Source: Neomesorhizobium sp963726065 (GTDB lineage: Bacteria; Pseudomonadota; Alphaproteobacteria; Rhizobiales; Rhizobiaceae). Taken from it: a DNA stretch of 64,000 nt. The translations under genes and the position numbers were made by a program. The stretch is taken from the NCBI GenBank assembly GCA_963726065.1, contig CAVSAU010000010.1, forward strand, positions 186,001-250,000, in the 5' to 3' direction. How positions within the stretch are numbered: the stretch's first letter is position 1; each line of letters opens with the position of its first letter. The notes under the pieces are model-generated. The model was not told where the DNA came from. It searched no databases and was given only the letters and a program-made list of their open reading frames with translations. Shown here one piece after another: positions 55,756-64,000 of this stretch.

Positions 55756-56744
55756 TGGCGAGCGCGGTTGCCAACCCAAAGCAGGGATCGAGCGGCATCA
55801 AACGGCCGTTCGAGCGGTTTCCCTTCCTGCCCGCGCTGATCATCCTCGCGGTGCTTCTGGCGCTGAACGGGCTTTATCAGCCGCGCAGCGTCAGCTTCAT
55901 CGGCATGACCGGGCTGGTGAAAACCTACCTGGCGCTGATCATGCTGGCGATCGCCCAGACCTATGTGGTCTTTGCCGGCGATATCGACCTCTCGGCTGGT
56001 GCAATCGTCTCGCTGGTCAATGTCGTCATCGTGGTGCTGATGGAGCAGTGGGGCGGCAGCGGATTTTCCGTCATGGCTGCCCTCGGCGTCGGGCTGGCGG
56101 TCGGCCTGGCCTGCGGCATCATCAACGGCATCGTGGTGGCGGCGTTGCGCCTGCAGGCGATCGTCGCCACCTTCGCCACCTCGATCTTCTTCACCGGCCT
56201 CGCGCTTTATGTGCTGCCGGTGGCGGGCACTCCGGCGCCGGCAGCCTTCTGGCGCACCTATGGCGGCCGTTTCTTCGAAATCCCCTTCGTGCTCTACGCC
56301 GTGGCGATGCTGGCCGTGGCTATCTACGTGCTTGCGCGGACGCGGCTTGCAACGCAATTGCTGGCGATCGGCGACGACAGCCAGGCAGCCTTCCAAAGCG
56401 GCCTGCCGGTGACGGCGATCCGCATCAAAGGATACGCGCTGTGCGGCATCTTCGCCGCACTTGCCGCCTTCTGCATCACCGGCGACACCGCCAGCGGCGA
56501 TCCGCTGGTCGGCGGCAAGATGACACTGTTCAGCGTCGCAGCCGTAGTGCTGGGCGGCAGCGCGCTCTCAGGCGGCTTCGGCACGGTGGTCGGTTCGCTG
56601 CTCGGCGCGTTGATCATCGGCCTCATCAACTCGCTGGTGTTCTTCGTCGGCACGCCTTCGGAATGGCAGAACCTCGTGCAGGGCCTTGCCATCCTGCTGG
56701 CGCTAATGACCGGCGTCCTGGTCGGTCGGAGGGCGCGGGCATGA
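55752..56744 (+). CDS. Sugar ABC transporter permease (CUT2), first of two
   Basis: The ATG at 55752 overlaps the ATPase stop. The 330-residue product has eight to ten hydrophobic segments. Family blocks are YVVFAGDIDLSAGAIVSLVN (the GGIDLSVG-like motif) and VLGGSALSGGFGTVVGSLLG. The stop overlaps the next permease start, so the two are coupled and probably form a heterodimeric channel. Confidence 0.9.
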   Translation: MMASAVANPKQGSSGIKRPFERFPFLPALIILAVLLALNGLYQPRSVSFIGMTGLVKTYLALIMLAIAQTYVVFAGDIDLSAGAIVSLVNVVIVVLMEQWGGSGFSVMAALGVGLAVGLACGIINGIVVAALRLQAIVATFATSIFFTGLALYVLPVAGTPAPAAFWRTYGGRFFEIPFVLYAVAMLAVAIYVLARTRLATQLLAIGDDSQAAFQSGLPVTAIRIKGYALCGIFAALAAFCITGDTASGDPLVGGKMTLFSVAAVVLGGSALSGGFGTVVGSLLGALIIGLINSLVFFVGTPSEWQNLVQGLAILLALMTGVLVGRRARA

Positions 56745-57703
56745 ACACGACCTTCCTGATGGAGTTCGCCAGAAAACCCCTGGTGATCGCGCTGCTGCTG
56801 ATCGTGGCGCTGCTTTTGCTCGGCGAGGCCCTGTCGCCCGGCTTCGCTTCGGCGCAGCAGATACTGCGCCTGCTGATCGTCGCCGCGTTGCTGGGCATTG
56901 TCGCCGCCGGACAGAACCTCGTCATCCTCGGAGGCCGCGAGGGCATAGACCTTTCAGTCGGAGGCGTCGTTTCGCTCTCAGCGATCATCGCCGGCAATCT
57001 GATGAACGGCATGGACAGCGGCATTGCGCTCGCGGTCCTCGGCTGCGTCGCCACCGGCGCGCTGTTCGGGTTGTTCAACGGCCTTGGCGTTACGCTGTTG
57101 CGCATCCCGCCGCTGGTGATGACGCTCGGCATGCTGGGCGTGCTGCAAGGCCTGCTGGTTGTGATCCGCCAGGGAATCCCGTCCGGGCGCGCTGCGCCTG
57201 CATTGTCGAACTTCGTCTCGCAGCCGTTCCTGTTCGGCCTGCCCGGCATCATCTGGCTGTGGATCGTCATCGGGGTGGTGATGGCCTGGCTGCTTGGCCG
57301 CACCGTCTTCGGCCATCGCATTTACGCCATCGGTTCCAACGAGCAGGCGGCGTTCATGGCCGGCGTTCCGGTCAAGCTGGTGCGTATCGCGCTGTTCGTG
57401 CTTTCGGGCGTGTTCGCGGCGATCGCCGGCATTTGCCTGCTCGGTTATTCCGGCTCGTCCTTCGCCAATGTCGGCGAGCAGTACATGCTGCCGTCGATCA
57501 TTGCGGTCGTCTTCGGCGGCACGCCGCTTTCCGGCGGCAAGGGCGGCTATACCGGTACGATGGCGGGCGCCGTACTGCTGGTCATCCTGCAGAGCATCCT
57601 GACCACGGTGAATATCGACGAATCCGGCCGCCAGATGGTGTTCGGCGCGACGCTGCTGGTTCTGATGCTGTTTTACGGCCGCGGCCGGGCGATGCGTGCA
57701 TGA
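56741..57703 (+). CDS. Sugar ABC transporter permease (CUT2), second of two
   Basis: The ATG at 56741 overlaps the previous stop. The 320-residue product has the family blocks LVILGGREGIDLSVGGVVSL and VVFGGTPLSGGKGGYTGTMA, with many hydrophobic segments. Its stop overlaps the LacI start by the ATGA arrangement. Having two different permeases is less common than a single one in the RbsC group. Confidence 0.9.
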   Translation: MNTTFLMEFARKPLVIALLLIVALLLLGEALSPGFASAQQILRLLIVAALLGIVAAGQNLVILGGREGIDLSVGGVVSLSAIIAGNLMNGMDSGIALAVLGCVATGALFGLFNGLGVTLLRIPPLVMTLGMLGVLQGLLVVIRQGIPSGRAAPALSNFVSQPFLFGLPGIIWLWIVIGVVMAWLLGRTVFGHRIYAIGSNEQAAFMAGVPVKLVRIALFVLSGVFAAIAGICLLGYSGSSFANVGEQYMLPSIIAVVFGGTPLSGGKGGYTGTMAGAVLLVILQSILTTVNIDESGRQMVFGATLLVLMLFYGRGRAMRA

Positions 57704-58740
57704 GCGACCGCCCCACCATCAAGGATATCGCCGGGCAGCTCGGTGTATCGCCAGCGACGGTGTCACGCGCGCTGAGCGACAGCGGGCTGGTGGCGGAGCC
57801 GACGCTGTCGCGCATCCGCGAGGCGGCACGGGCGTTGAATTACCGGCCGAATGTCAGCGCCAGGAATCTGCGCACCCAGCGCTCGATGGCTGTGCTGATG
57901 GTGGTGCGCGATGTCGGCAACCCGTTCTACCTGGAAATCCTGAAAGGCGTAGAGGCGACGGCGCGCGCCGCCGGCTATTCGGTACTGATGGGCAATACCG
58001 AAAACGACCCGGAGCGGGAGATCGAATATTTCGACATGCTGCGTGACGGCCATGCCGACGGCATGATCCTGATGACCGGCAAGTTGCCGTGGAAGCACGG
58101 GGAATATGCCGAGCGGCTGGCCGGACTTTCGGTGGTCGTAGCGCTCGAAATGATCGGCGACAGCGGCCTGCCGCATGTGCAGATCGACAACGCGGTCGCC
58201 GCGAGCGAAGCGGTGCGGCATCTGATTTCTCTGGGGCACAAGCGCATTGCCCATATCTGCGGACCGATACCCGAAATCATGAGCGTGCGCCGTCGCGACG
58301 GCTACCGTATCGCCATGAGGGAGGCCGGCCTCGACATTCCTGCAGGCTACGAGCCGGTGGGCGACTATCTGCTGCGATCGGGCGAGGCGCTTTGCCAGCG
58401 GCTTTTCGAGCTGACTTCGCCACCAACGGCAATCTTCGTCGCCAACGACGAAATGGCCTATGGCGCGATCCACGAACTGCGACGGCTGGGCCTCGACGTA
58501 CCTGGCGATGTTTCGGTGGTCGGTTTCGACGACCTCTATCTCAGCGAAGCGTTCTATCCGCCGCTGACGACAGTGAGCCAGCCGCGCGCCGAGATCGGCC
58601 AACAAGCGATGAAGCTTCTTTTGCGGACATTCGCCGGCGAGAGTCAGGCCGGCGAGACGATGGAACTGGCGACGACGCTGCGGATACGCGGATCGACAGC
58701 CCGGCCGAAAGAGACCGGCGCCAGGATACGGACTTTATAA
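57700..58740 (+). CDS. LacI family transcriptional regulator
   Basis: The 346-residue product has the LacI helix-turn-helix and hinge at residues 1-60 (TIKDIAGQLGVSPATVSRAL, ARALNYRPNVSARNLR) and a periplasmic-binding-like sensor part (VVALEMIGDSGLPHVQIDNA, PTAIFVANDEMAYGAIHELR, VSVVGFDDLYLSEAFYPPLT). It is encoded inside the operon it probably controls through the palindrome at 53097. The inducer should be the imported sugar or a derivative. Confidence 0.92.
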   Translation: MSDRPTIKDIAGQLGVSPATVSRALSDSGLVAEPTLSRIREAARALNYRPNVSARNLRTQRSMAVLMVVRDVGNPFYLEILKGVEATARAAGYSVLMGNTENDPEREIEYFDMLRDGHADGMILMTGKLPWKHGEYAERLAGLSVVVALEMIGDSGLPHVQIDNAVAASEAVRHLISLGHKRIAHICGPIPEIMSVRRRDGYRIAMREAGLDIPAGYEPVGDYLLRSGEALCQRLFELTSPPTAIFVANDEMAYGAIHELRRLGLDVPGDVSVVGFDDLYLSEAFYPPLTTVSQPRAEIGQQAMKLLLRTFAGESQAGETMELATTLRIRGSTARPKETGARIRTL

Positions 58741-58751
58741 AAGGGAAGAGC

Positions 58752-59996
58752 ATGAAGAATTTGCCGAAACAACGGTTGCGGATCGCTTTCGTCGGGAGCG
58801 GCTTCATCGCCGATTTCCATCTGAAATCGATGCTGGGCGTGCGCAACGTCGATGTCACCGGCGTCTACAGCCGCAAGGCGGCAAACCGCCAGCGCTTCGC
58901 CGACAACGTCGCCAAACTCGGCCTCGGCGACTGCAAGGCATATGACAGCCTGGAAGCGATGCTGCAGTCGGGCGACGTGGATGCGGTGTGGATCGTATCG
59001 CCCAACTACACGCGCCTGGACATCATGCGTACAATCCATGCCGAGGTGACGGCGGGCCGTTCGGCGGTTTTTGCCATCGCCTGCGAAAAGCCGCTCGCCC
59101 GCACCATCGCGGAAGCGCGCGAAATGCTGAAGCTGGCGGAGGACGCCAAGCTAAACCATGGCTACCTGGAGAACCAGATCTTCGCGACGCCGGTGCTGCG
59201 CGGCAAGGAGATCATCTGGCGGCGCGCCGCCTCGACCACGGGACGGCCGTATCTGGCGCGCGCGGCCGAGGAGCATTCCGGCCCGCACGAGCCGTGGTTC
59301 TGGCAGGGCGACAAGCAGGGCGGCGGCGTTTTGTCGGACATGATGTGCCACAGCGTCGAAGTCGCCCGGCATCTCCTGACCGCGCCCGGCGCGCCGCGCA
59401 ACTCGCTCAGGATCAAGTCGGTCAACGGCACGGTGGCCAACCTCAAATGGACGCGGCCGTCATATGCCGACCAGTTGCGCAAGCGCTTCGGCGCCGAGGT
59501 CGATTACCGTAACCGCCCATCCGAGGACTTTGCCCGGGGTACGGTGACGCTGGAAGACGAGGATGGCAACGAGTTGATGATCGAGGCGACGACGTCCTGG
59601 GCCTATGTGGGCGCCGGTCTGCGCATCCAGCTCGAACTGCTCGGCCCGGAGTATGCGATGGAGTTCAACTCGCTCGGCACCGGACTGAAGATCTTCATGT
59701 CGCGCGCCGTGCAAGGGGCGGAAGGCGAAGACTTGGTCGAAAAGCAGAACGCCGAACAGGGGCTGATGCCGGTGCTGGAGGACGAGGCCGGCGTTTACGG
59801 CTATACCGATGAGAATCGCCATATGGTCGAGTGCTTCCGCAAGGGTGAGAAGCCGATGGAGACGTTCGAGGATGGGCTGGGCGTGGTCGAGATGCTGATG
59901 GGACTTTATCGCTCGGCCGAGCTCGGCGAGACTGTGCATTTCCCGGCGCCCGAGCTTGAAAACTACGTGCCGGTCGTAGCCCGCCATGGCGCCTGA
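58752..59996 (+). CDS. Gfo/Idh/MocA family oxidoreductase
   Basis: AAGGGAAGAG precedes ATG 58752. The 414-residue product begins RLRIAFVGSGFIADFHLKSM, the NAD(P) fold, and has AIACEKPLARTIAEAREMLK (the conserved E-K-P Lys) and GGGVLSDMMCHSVEVARHLL (the family's D-x-x-x-H block, here with Cys before His). It is longer than the 330-380 residues usual for the family. It ends overlapping the kinase gene by 11 bases. It probably oxidises the imported sugar or polyol. Confidence 0.9.
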   Translation: MKNLPKQRLRIAFVGSGFIADFHLKSMLGVRNVDVTGVYSRKAANRQRFADNVAKLGLGDCKAYDSLEAMLQSGDVDAVWIVSPNYTRLDIMRTIHAEVTAGRSAVFAIACEKPLARTIAEAREMLKLAEDAKLNHGYLENQIFATPVLRGKEIIWRRAASTTGRPYLARAAEEHSGPHEPWFWQGDKQGGGVLSDMMCHSVEVARHLLTAPGAPRNSLRIKSVNGTVANLKWTRPSYADQLRKRFGAEVDYRNRPSEDFARGTVTLEDEDGNELMIEATTSWAYVGAGLRIQLELLGPEYAMEFNSLGTGLKIFMSRAVQGAEGEDLVEKQNAEQGLMPVLEDEAGVYGYTDENRHMVECFRKGEKPMETFEDGLGVVEMLMGLYRSAELGETVHFPAPELENYVPVVARHGA

Positions 59997-60891
59997 AGCG
60001 GCGATTCTCGTTCTTGGCAACGCCAATGTCGACCTCGTGCTGGGCGAGGTCGACGGCTGGCCCGCGATTGGCACGGAAGTGGAAGTCGAGCGCAGCGAAA
60101 TGCGTGCCGGCGGCTCGGCCGGCAACACCTCGCTGGCACTGAGCGGACTCGGTGTGGCGCACCGCTTTGTGGCGTCGACCGGCAACGATCCCAACGGCGT
60201 CTGGCTGCAGGAGCAGTTCGATGCCGCCTCTTGCGACTGGATTGTCGACGACTGCGCGACGACGATTACGGTCGGCATCGTGCACAAGGGTGGCGACCGG
60301 GTGTTCTTCACCGCGCCGGGACATCTGCAGCGCGCGCGGCTCGACGACCTGTTGGCAAGACTACCGGCAGCGCCGCATGGCCGCGCCATCGCGGTCATCG
60401 CGGGCGGCTTCCTGATGCCCGACATCCGTTCCGGCACGGTGAAGCTGCTTGCCAGCCTCAACGCCAAGGGCTGGCGGACGGCGATTGATCCGGGCTGGCC
60501 ACCCGAGGGCTGGACGGACGAGACCTCGCTTCTGATGCGCAGTTGGATGGAAGCGACGGATATCGCCCTTATCAATGCCGAAGAGGCGAAGGGCTATTCC
60601 GCCGAGACGTCGCTCGAGGGCGCCTGTCAGAAAATCGCAGCCGGACTGCGTGCAGGCCAGATCCTGGTCGTGAAGGATGGCGCGGACGGCGTGCGTGCGT
60701 TCCGGGGTGGCGAGCGTTTTCGCGCCGTTTCACCGCCAGTGACGGTGATTGATACGGTCGGCGCCGGCGACACGTTCAACGCGGCGCTCATGGCCGCGCT
60801 CAGCACAACGGACGATCTGGCGGCTGCGCTCGATCATGGCGTCAGAACCGCTGCGCGTGCGATTTCGACTTTTCCGCGCCGCTACGAATAG
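59986..60891 (+). CDS. PfkB family carbohydrate kinase
   Basis: The 301-residue product overlaps the oxidoreductase end. Family signatures are both present: the N-terminal EMRAGGSAGNTSLALSGLG and the C-terminal VIDTVGAGDTFNAALMAAL, whose Asp is the catalytic base. A K-D-G-A-D-G-V block is at about residue 225. It phosphorylates the product of the pathway. The operon order (transport, regulator, oxidoreductase, kinase) points to sugar or polyol catabolism with an aldolase elsewhere. Confidence 0.92.
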   Translation: MAPEAAILVLGNANVDLVLGEVDGWPAIGTEVEVERSEMRAGGSAGNTSLALSGLGVAHRFVASTGNDPNGVWLQEQFDAASCDWIVDDCATTITVGIVHKGGDRVFFTAPGHLQRARLDDLLARLPAAPHGRAIAVIAGGFLMPDIRSGTVKLLASLNAKGWRTAIDPGWPPEGWTDETSLLMRSWMEATDIALINAEEAKGYSAETSLEGACQKIAAGLRAGQILVVKDGADGVRAFRGGERFRAVSPPVTVIDTVGAGDTFNAALMAALSTTDDLAAALDHGVRTAARAISTFPRRYE

Positions 60892-60947
60892 CCGGACGCC
60901 AGAGCGGCATAGGTTCAAGCGGCAATGTTCGATCTCTCTACCCATCC

Positions 60948-61000
60948 GTTTTCGCATCGGATCTTCCGAAAACCGCTGCGCGCTCTCGGTCCGATGCTCT
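60948..61000. repeat. Dispersed intergenic repeat with inverted ends
   Basis: GCATCGG (60954-60960) and CCGATGC (60991-60997) enclose TCTTCCGAAAACCGCTGC. I recall sequence of this kind as common between genes in Mesorhizobium. It lies between the kinase gene and the convergent small gene and could end transcription. Only one copy is in this window, so the repeat nature rests on memory. Confidence 0.4.
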
Positions 61001-61262
61001 AACGTTTCGGTTTGCGTCTTCTCGTCCTTTTTTCGGCTTGGTCGACCAGTTCGAGTGCCTCGGCCCGGGCGGCGGAGCTTTCACCGCGGAAAGCCTCGGC
61101 GATGTGAATGGCGCCCAATGCTTCCGTCAGCTTGTCGTGCAGCTCGGCAGCATCGGGTGACACCAGCCTCGCGGCCTGCTTGGCCAGCTTGCGGGCTTGT
61201 TCTCTGCTGAGCGGCTGGTTCTCGATCGACTTGCGCAGGTCGTCGAACTTGCTGTCGGGCAT
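60999..61262 (-). CDS. Small charged helical protein, unknown function
   Basis: The start is ATG 61262 with GGAG upstream; an open extension to 61331 lacks a site. The 87-residue product is all-helical and charged (KFDDLRKSIENQPLSREQAR, KLAKQAARLVSPDAAELHDK), ending in a basic RTRRRKPKR tail. No family was recognised. A basic tail and amphipathic helices could bind nucleic acid. Confidence 0.6.
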   Translation of the reverse strand: MPDSKFDDLRKSIENQPLSREQARKLAKQAARLVSPDAAELHDKLTEALGAIHIAEAFRGESSAARAEALELVDQAEKRTRRRKPKR

Positions 61263-61373
61263 GATGTTCTCCACCCAACGGAAAGCGCCGACATGGGCTT
61301 TGGTTCCTGTCCACCGCGTCCCGGCTTGCATGATTGCCGTCTCCGAAGGTGACGATGCTCTCGTTTGCCTGTT

Positions 61374-61980
61374 TCAGCTGTGAAGCGGCCAGGGTCCGAG
61401 AATGTTGTGTTTCGTCAGTCCGCGTTCGCTGTGGATCAAGAGGAATTCGCGAACCGTCCAGCGCAACGACGTGATCGGTTGAGGCGCGATGGCCTTGTCG
61501 CCATAAATCATCGTCATGTGGGGCACGAACATATCGCTGGTCTCAATCCCAGCTTCCGCATCGCCTCCGCTAGCAAGCGGTGAAGCTCGAAAAGAGCGTC
61601 GCTGCCGCCTCTCAGCACCGCTGGATATTGCCTTGGCCTGTTGCGGCGCGGTGGCGCCGGAAAGCTTTCGGCGCGCCATCGAAAACGACCTCGAACGGCG
61701 GCATCGAAATGGCTGCGCCGACGAGGTCCGCGGCAAAGAGGATGTTGCTTTTCAGGCGTTTGTAGTCGCAGATATGTTGAAGCGTGACGTGGAGCCGCTG
61801 CCTGCGCAGCAGCTCGCCGCGCAGTCCGCTGGCCGCACGCAGCTGCCTTGCCGTCTCTTCTGCCAACATCGCGGCGGCCGCATCGGGCCGAACGCCCAAG
61901 AAAATCCGTTTGGGGAATTTGGGAAGAAGCCATGTATCCGGATCGTCGTCGTTAAGGTCAAGGCGGAGTTGATCGTTCAT
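61374..61980 (-). pseudogene. 2'-5' RNA ligase-like (LigT/ThpR, 2H phosphoesterase) protein, two frameshifts
   Basis: From ATG 61980 the product has the first catalytic motif in RRQRLHVTLQHICDYKRL (HxT). Two shifts follow: near 61645 the frame changes to give GGSDALFELHRLLAEAMRKL, and near 61550 it changes again to give ETSDMFVPHMTMIYGDKAIA with the second HxT (HMT). Each junction is mended by adding one base. The C-terminal block SLRWTVREFLLIHSERGLTK is intact. The 2H family hydrolyses or ligates 2'-5' RNA bonds or cyclic phosphates. In many genomes it is single-copy and not essential, so decay and error are both possible. Confidence 0.7.
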
Positions 61981-62092
61981 GACGCTGTTACCCTCCCGGT
62001 ACGCGTGAACTGCAATTGCCGCCCTTTTCGAAATTTAGAACAAACAAGAACATGCGGAAGCTGATTTCGTCGGGCACCAGACGGTGGGGCGC

Positions 62093-63478
62093 TCAATGGC
62101 CGGTGAGGCGGTCGGCCAAGGCGGCCAGCCTGGAGGTTCGGGCAAGACCGTTGGCCTCGCGTTGGTCGGCGATGCGGTAGAGCTGGTACATGGAATGGAC
62201 GCCGAGCCAGCGCAGCGGCTCCGGCTCCCACTTCTTCACGGTGCGGTTGACCCAGGGCAGTCGCGTCAGTTCGGTGTCGCGACCGAGCACGAGGTCGCGC
62301 AGGGTGCGGCCGGAAAGGTTGGAGCTCGACACGCCGAGCCCGACATAACCGCCGGCCCAGCCGACGCCGCTTTCGCGGTCGAAGCCGCATGTCGTGCACC
62401 AGTCGCGCGGCACGCCGAGCGTGCCACACCAGGCGTGATCGAGACGCAAGCCCCGCGTCTGTGGCAAAAGCCTGGTGAGGATGTCGTGCAGTTTGTCGAT
62501 GGTGGCCTGCTGGGTGCGGCCGCGCTCGTCGGTGCGCGACCCGAAGCGATAGGGGACGCCGCGGCCGCCCATGGCGATGCGGCCTTCACGGGTGCGCTGC
62601 GCGTAGCAATAGGCGTGCGCGGCATCGCCGAGCACTTCATAACCGGCCCAGCCGATTTCCTTCCACAGGCTCTCGGGCAGCGGCTCGGTGACGACGATGG
62701 CGCTGTTGAGCGGCAGCCATAGGCGTTCATGGCCGGGAATGCCGGCGGTGAACCCTTCGGTGGCGCGGATTATCTTTTCGGCGCGTATGGCGCCGCGATC
62801 GGTGGTGACCTTGCCTTTCTCGATCGCCAGAACCTGCGTCTGTTCGTAGATCGGCACATCGAGGCGGGAAACGGCTGCCGCCAGTCCCTGCACCAGCTTG
62901 GCCGGCTGCACGCGGGCGACGTTGCGCACGACGAAAGCGCCAAGCACATCCTTGATGGCGATGCGGGCGCGCGCCTCTTCTGCGCCGATGAAGGCAAGCC
63001 TTTCTTCGGGCACTTCCCAGTGCCGGGCTTCCTCGTATTCGGCCTTGGCGCGTTCAAGCTGCGCGACATTGGTGGCGACGGTGATGTTGTCGACGCGGCG
63101 GATGTCGGCGTCGATGGCTTCGGCTTCGGCGACGGCGATCACTTCCTCGACGGTGCCGAGCATGGCGCGCTGCATGTCGATCACCGCGCCGCGCGACGCG
63201 TTTTTGGCGTATTTCTCGCGCGACCAGCCGAAGCCGCCCGACAGCCAGCCGCCGTTGCGGCCCGAGGCGCCGAAGCCGGCAAACTCCTTTTCGACAATGA
63301 CGACGCGCAGCGATGGATCGGCCTTCTTGAGATAGTAGGCGGTCCACAATCCGGTGTAGCCGGCGCCGACGATGCATACATCGGCGACGGTGTCGCCGGG
63401 CAGCGGCGGTCGATAGGCCGGCACGCCGCCAATATCGGCATACCAGAACGACACATTGCCGTTGGTCTTGGCTTGCAT
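62093..63478 (-). CDS. FAD-dependent amine/amino-acid oxidoreductase (DadA/PuuB-like)
   Basis: The likely start is ATG 63478; the open frame runs on to 63718, but the extra 80 residues are basic and unlike the family. The 461-residue product has the FAD fold DVCIVGAGYTGLWTAYYLKK and the block EKEFAGFGASGRNGGWLSGG. Further blocks are TEGFTAGIPGHERLWLPLNS and MGGRGVPYRFGSR, and near the end WAGGYVGLGVSSSNLSGRTL. This pattern fits gamma-glutamylputrescine oxidase and related D-amino-acid-dehydrogenase-like proteins. The substrate is unproven. No neighbours of a polyamine pathway are present in the window. Confidence 0.88.
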   Translation of the reverse strand: MQAKTNGNVSFWYADIGGVPAYRPPLPGDTVADVCIVGAGYTGLWTAYYLKKADPSLRVVIVEKEFAGFGASGRNGGWLSGGFGWSREKYAKNASRGAVIDMQRAMLGTVEEVIAVAEAEAIDADIRRVDNITVATNVAQLERAKAEYEEARHWEVPEERLAFIGAEEARARIAIKDVLGAFVVRNVARVQPAKLVQGLAAAVSRLDVPIYEQTQVLAIEKGKVTTDRGAIRAEKIIRATEGFTAGIPGHERLWLPLNSAIVVTEPLPESLWKEIGWAGYEVLGDAAHAYCYAQRTREGRIAMGGRGVPYRFGSRTDERGRTQQATIDKLHDILTRLLPQTRGLRLDHAWCGTLGVPRDWCTTCGFDRESGVGWAGGYVGLGVSSSNLSGRTLRDLVLGRDTELTRLPWVNRTVKKWEPEPLRWLGVHSMYQLYRIADQREANGLARTSRLAALADRLTGH

Positions 63479-63765
63479 TTTCGGGATCCGTTTCGAGGTC
63501 AGGTGAGGGTGAGGTCGGCCTTGTCGTCGTCGGCCAACAGCTTCACATCGCCGCCGGCGAAAAGAAAGTCGACTTCGTCTCAGATGGAAGAGGATTGGCG
63601 AATCGCCGGACCAGAGGCGGTTGCGAACGAAGCGGAGAGGATGCTTCATGCAGCATGAACTCCGTTGCCTTTGATTCGCGGCATTTGCCGGAATGCCACA
63701 TGTGGCATTTGCCGGCATTCGAGGCTGGGCCGCGGATGCTGCGCGTGGCGGGGGCCTAGCGCCTC
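63479..63765. promoter_or_regulatory. Divergent intergenic region with an 18-bp palindrome and direct repeat
   Basis: AATGCCACATGTGGCATT at 63692-63709 is a perfect palindrome. GGCATTTGCCGG occurs twice, at 63680-63691 and 63704-63715, so the palindrome is embedded in a direct repeat. It lies between the divergent FAD oxidoreductase gene and the DUF2161 gene, about 57 bases before ATG 63766. It may be an operator for one or both genes. No coding frame is credible in this stretch. Confidence 0.5.
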
Positions 63766-64000
63766 ATGCTGGAAACCTCGCTCTATGTTCCCGTCAAGAA
63801 TTTCCTCGAAGGGCTGGGTTTTGCCGTCAAAGGCGAAATCGGCGGCTGCGACCTCCTGGCCTTGAGCCCCGGCGAGCCGCCGATCGTTGTCGTTTGCGAA
63901 CTCAAGCTCCGCTTCAATCTCGAACTCGTGCTGCAAGGCATCGACCGCATCGCGGCGAGCGACGAGGTGTGGCTGGCGGCGTCCATGTCTTCGCGCGGTA
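63766..64000 (+). CDS. DUF2161 family protein, putative PD-(D/E)xK phosphodiesterase (3' end outside window)
   Basis: From ATG 63766 the 78 visible residues read METSLYVPVKNFLEGLGF-like (here MLETSLYVPVKNFLEGLGF). The motif IGGCDLLAL supplies Asp and VVCELKLRFNLELVL supplies Glu-x-Lys, as in PD-(D/E)xK nuclease folds. Then comes QGIDRIAASDEVWLAAS. This is the N-terminal half of DUF2161 proteins, which are widespread in alphaproteobacteria and have no known function. The ribosome site is weak. The gene is cut by the window end. Confidence 0.8.
   Translation, partial: MLETSLYVPVKNFLEGLGFAVKGEIGGCDLLALSPGEPPIVVVCELKLRFNLELVLQGIDRIAASDEVWLAASMSSRG

Overview
The window looks like chromosome of an alphaproteobacterium of the Hyphomicrobiales, most like Mesorhizobium or a close relative. 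The reasons are high GC, many ABC uptake operons, DUF2161 and DUF2188 proteins, a small His/Arg/Tyr-rich exported protein and LhgO. This assignment rests on gene families recognised by eye, not on a database search.

Layout. 1-6 kb: small genes, among them an isoprenylcysteine-methyltransferase-like membrane enzyme, a CAT-fold acyltransferase-like protein, a TetR regulator facing a membrane protein, and a gene that looks like an AraC-type N-terminus joined to the C-terminal half of a siderophore-interacting protein. 6-9.7 kb: a CUT2 sugar ABC operon broken by many single-base indels. 9.7-20.6 kb: a type I secretion locus on the minus strand, reading from an Asp/Ala/Ser/Gly-rich repeat protein through a second large acidic protein, the export ABC ATPase, an HlyD adaptor and a GNAT-TPR protein; a LuxR-type regulator and a HEPN-like protein lie on the other strand. 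20.9-30.5 kb: LhgO, a membrane adenylate cyclase with TPRs, exported ankyrin and YHS proteins, a ketopantoate-reductase-like enzyme, an FAD dehydrogenase and a membrane dipeptidase. 30.7-34.5 kb: a tryptophan-tryptophylquinone amine dehydrogenase cluster in the order B-E-D-A, followed by two cytochromes c, closest to aralkylamine dehydrogenase. 34.8-36 kb: an MFS transporter.

36.2-53 kb is an amino-sugar/glycan scavenging island. It holds a Gfo/Idh oxidoreductase, a CUT1 ABC importer, an RpiR regulator, a GH20 hexosaminidase, a glycosylasparaginase, a Dpp/Opp-type ABC importer, a GNAT, a ROK regulator and an SDR. The same 13-bp palindrome lies before the Dpp-type operon and in the ROK/SDR intergenic region, which suggests one ROK regulon. 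53-60.9 kb: an intact, tightly overlapping CUT2 sugar operon (binding protein, ATPase, two permeases, LacI, oxidoreductase, PfkB kinase) with a LacI-type operator. 61-64 kb: a small charged protein, a LigT-like 2'-5' RNA ligase, a DadA/PuuB-like oxidase and the start of a DUF2161 protein.

Two themes cross the window. First, single-base indels break many genes, densely at 6-9 kb and 36-50 kb, while codon structure survives on both sides. This points to sequence error more than decay, so broken entries should be read as probable single genes. Second, strong GC-rich hairpins follow the first, presumably most abundant product of four operons (three sugar-binding-protein genes and the repeat-protein gene). 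They would suit differential expression within each operon.
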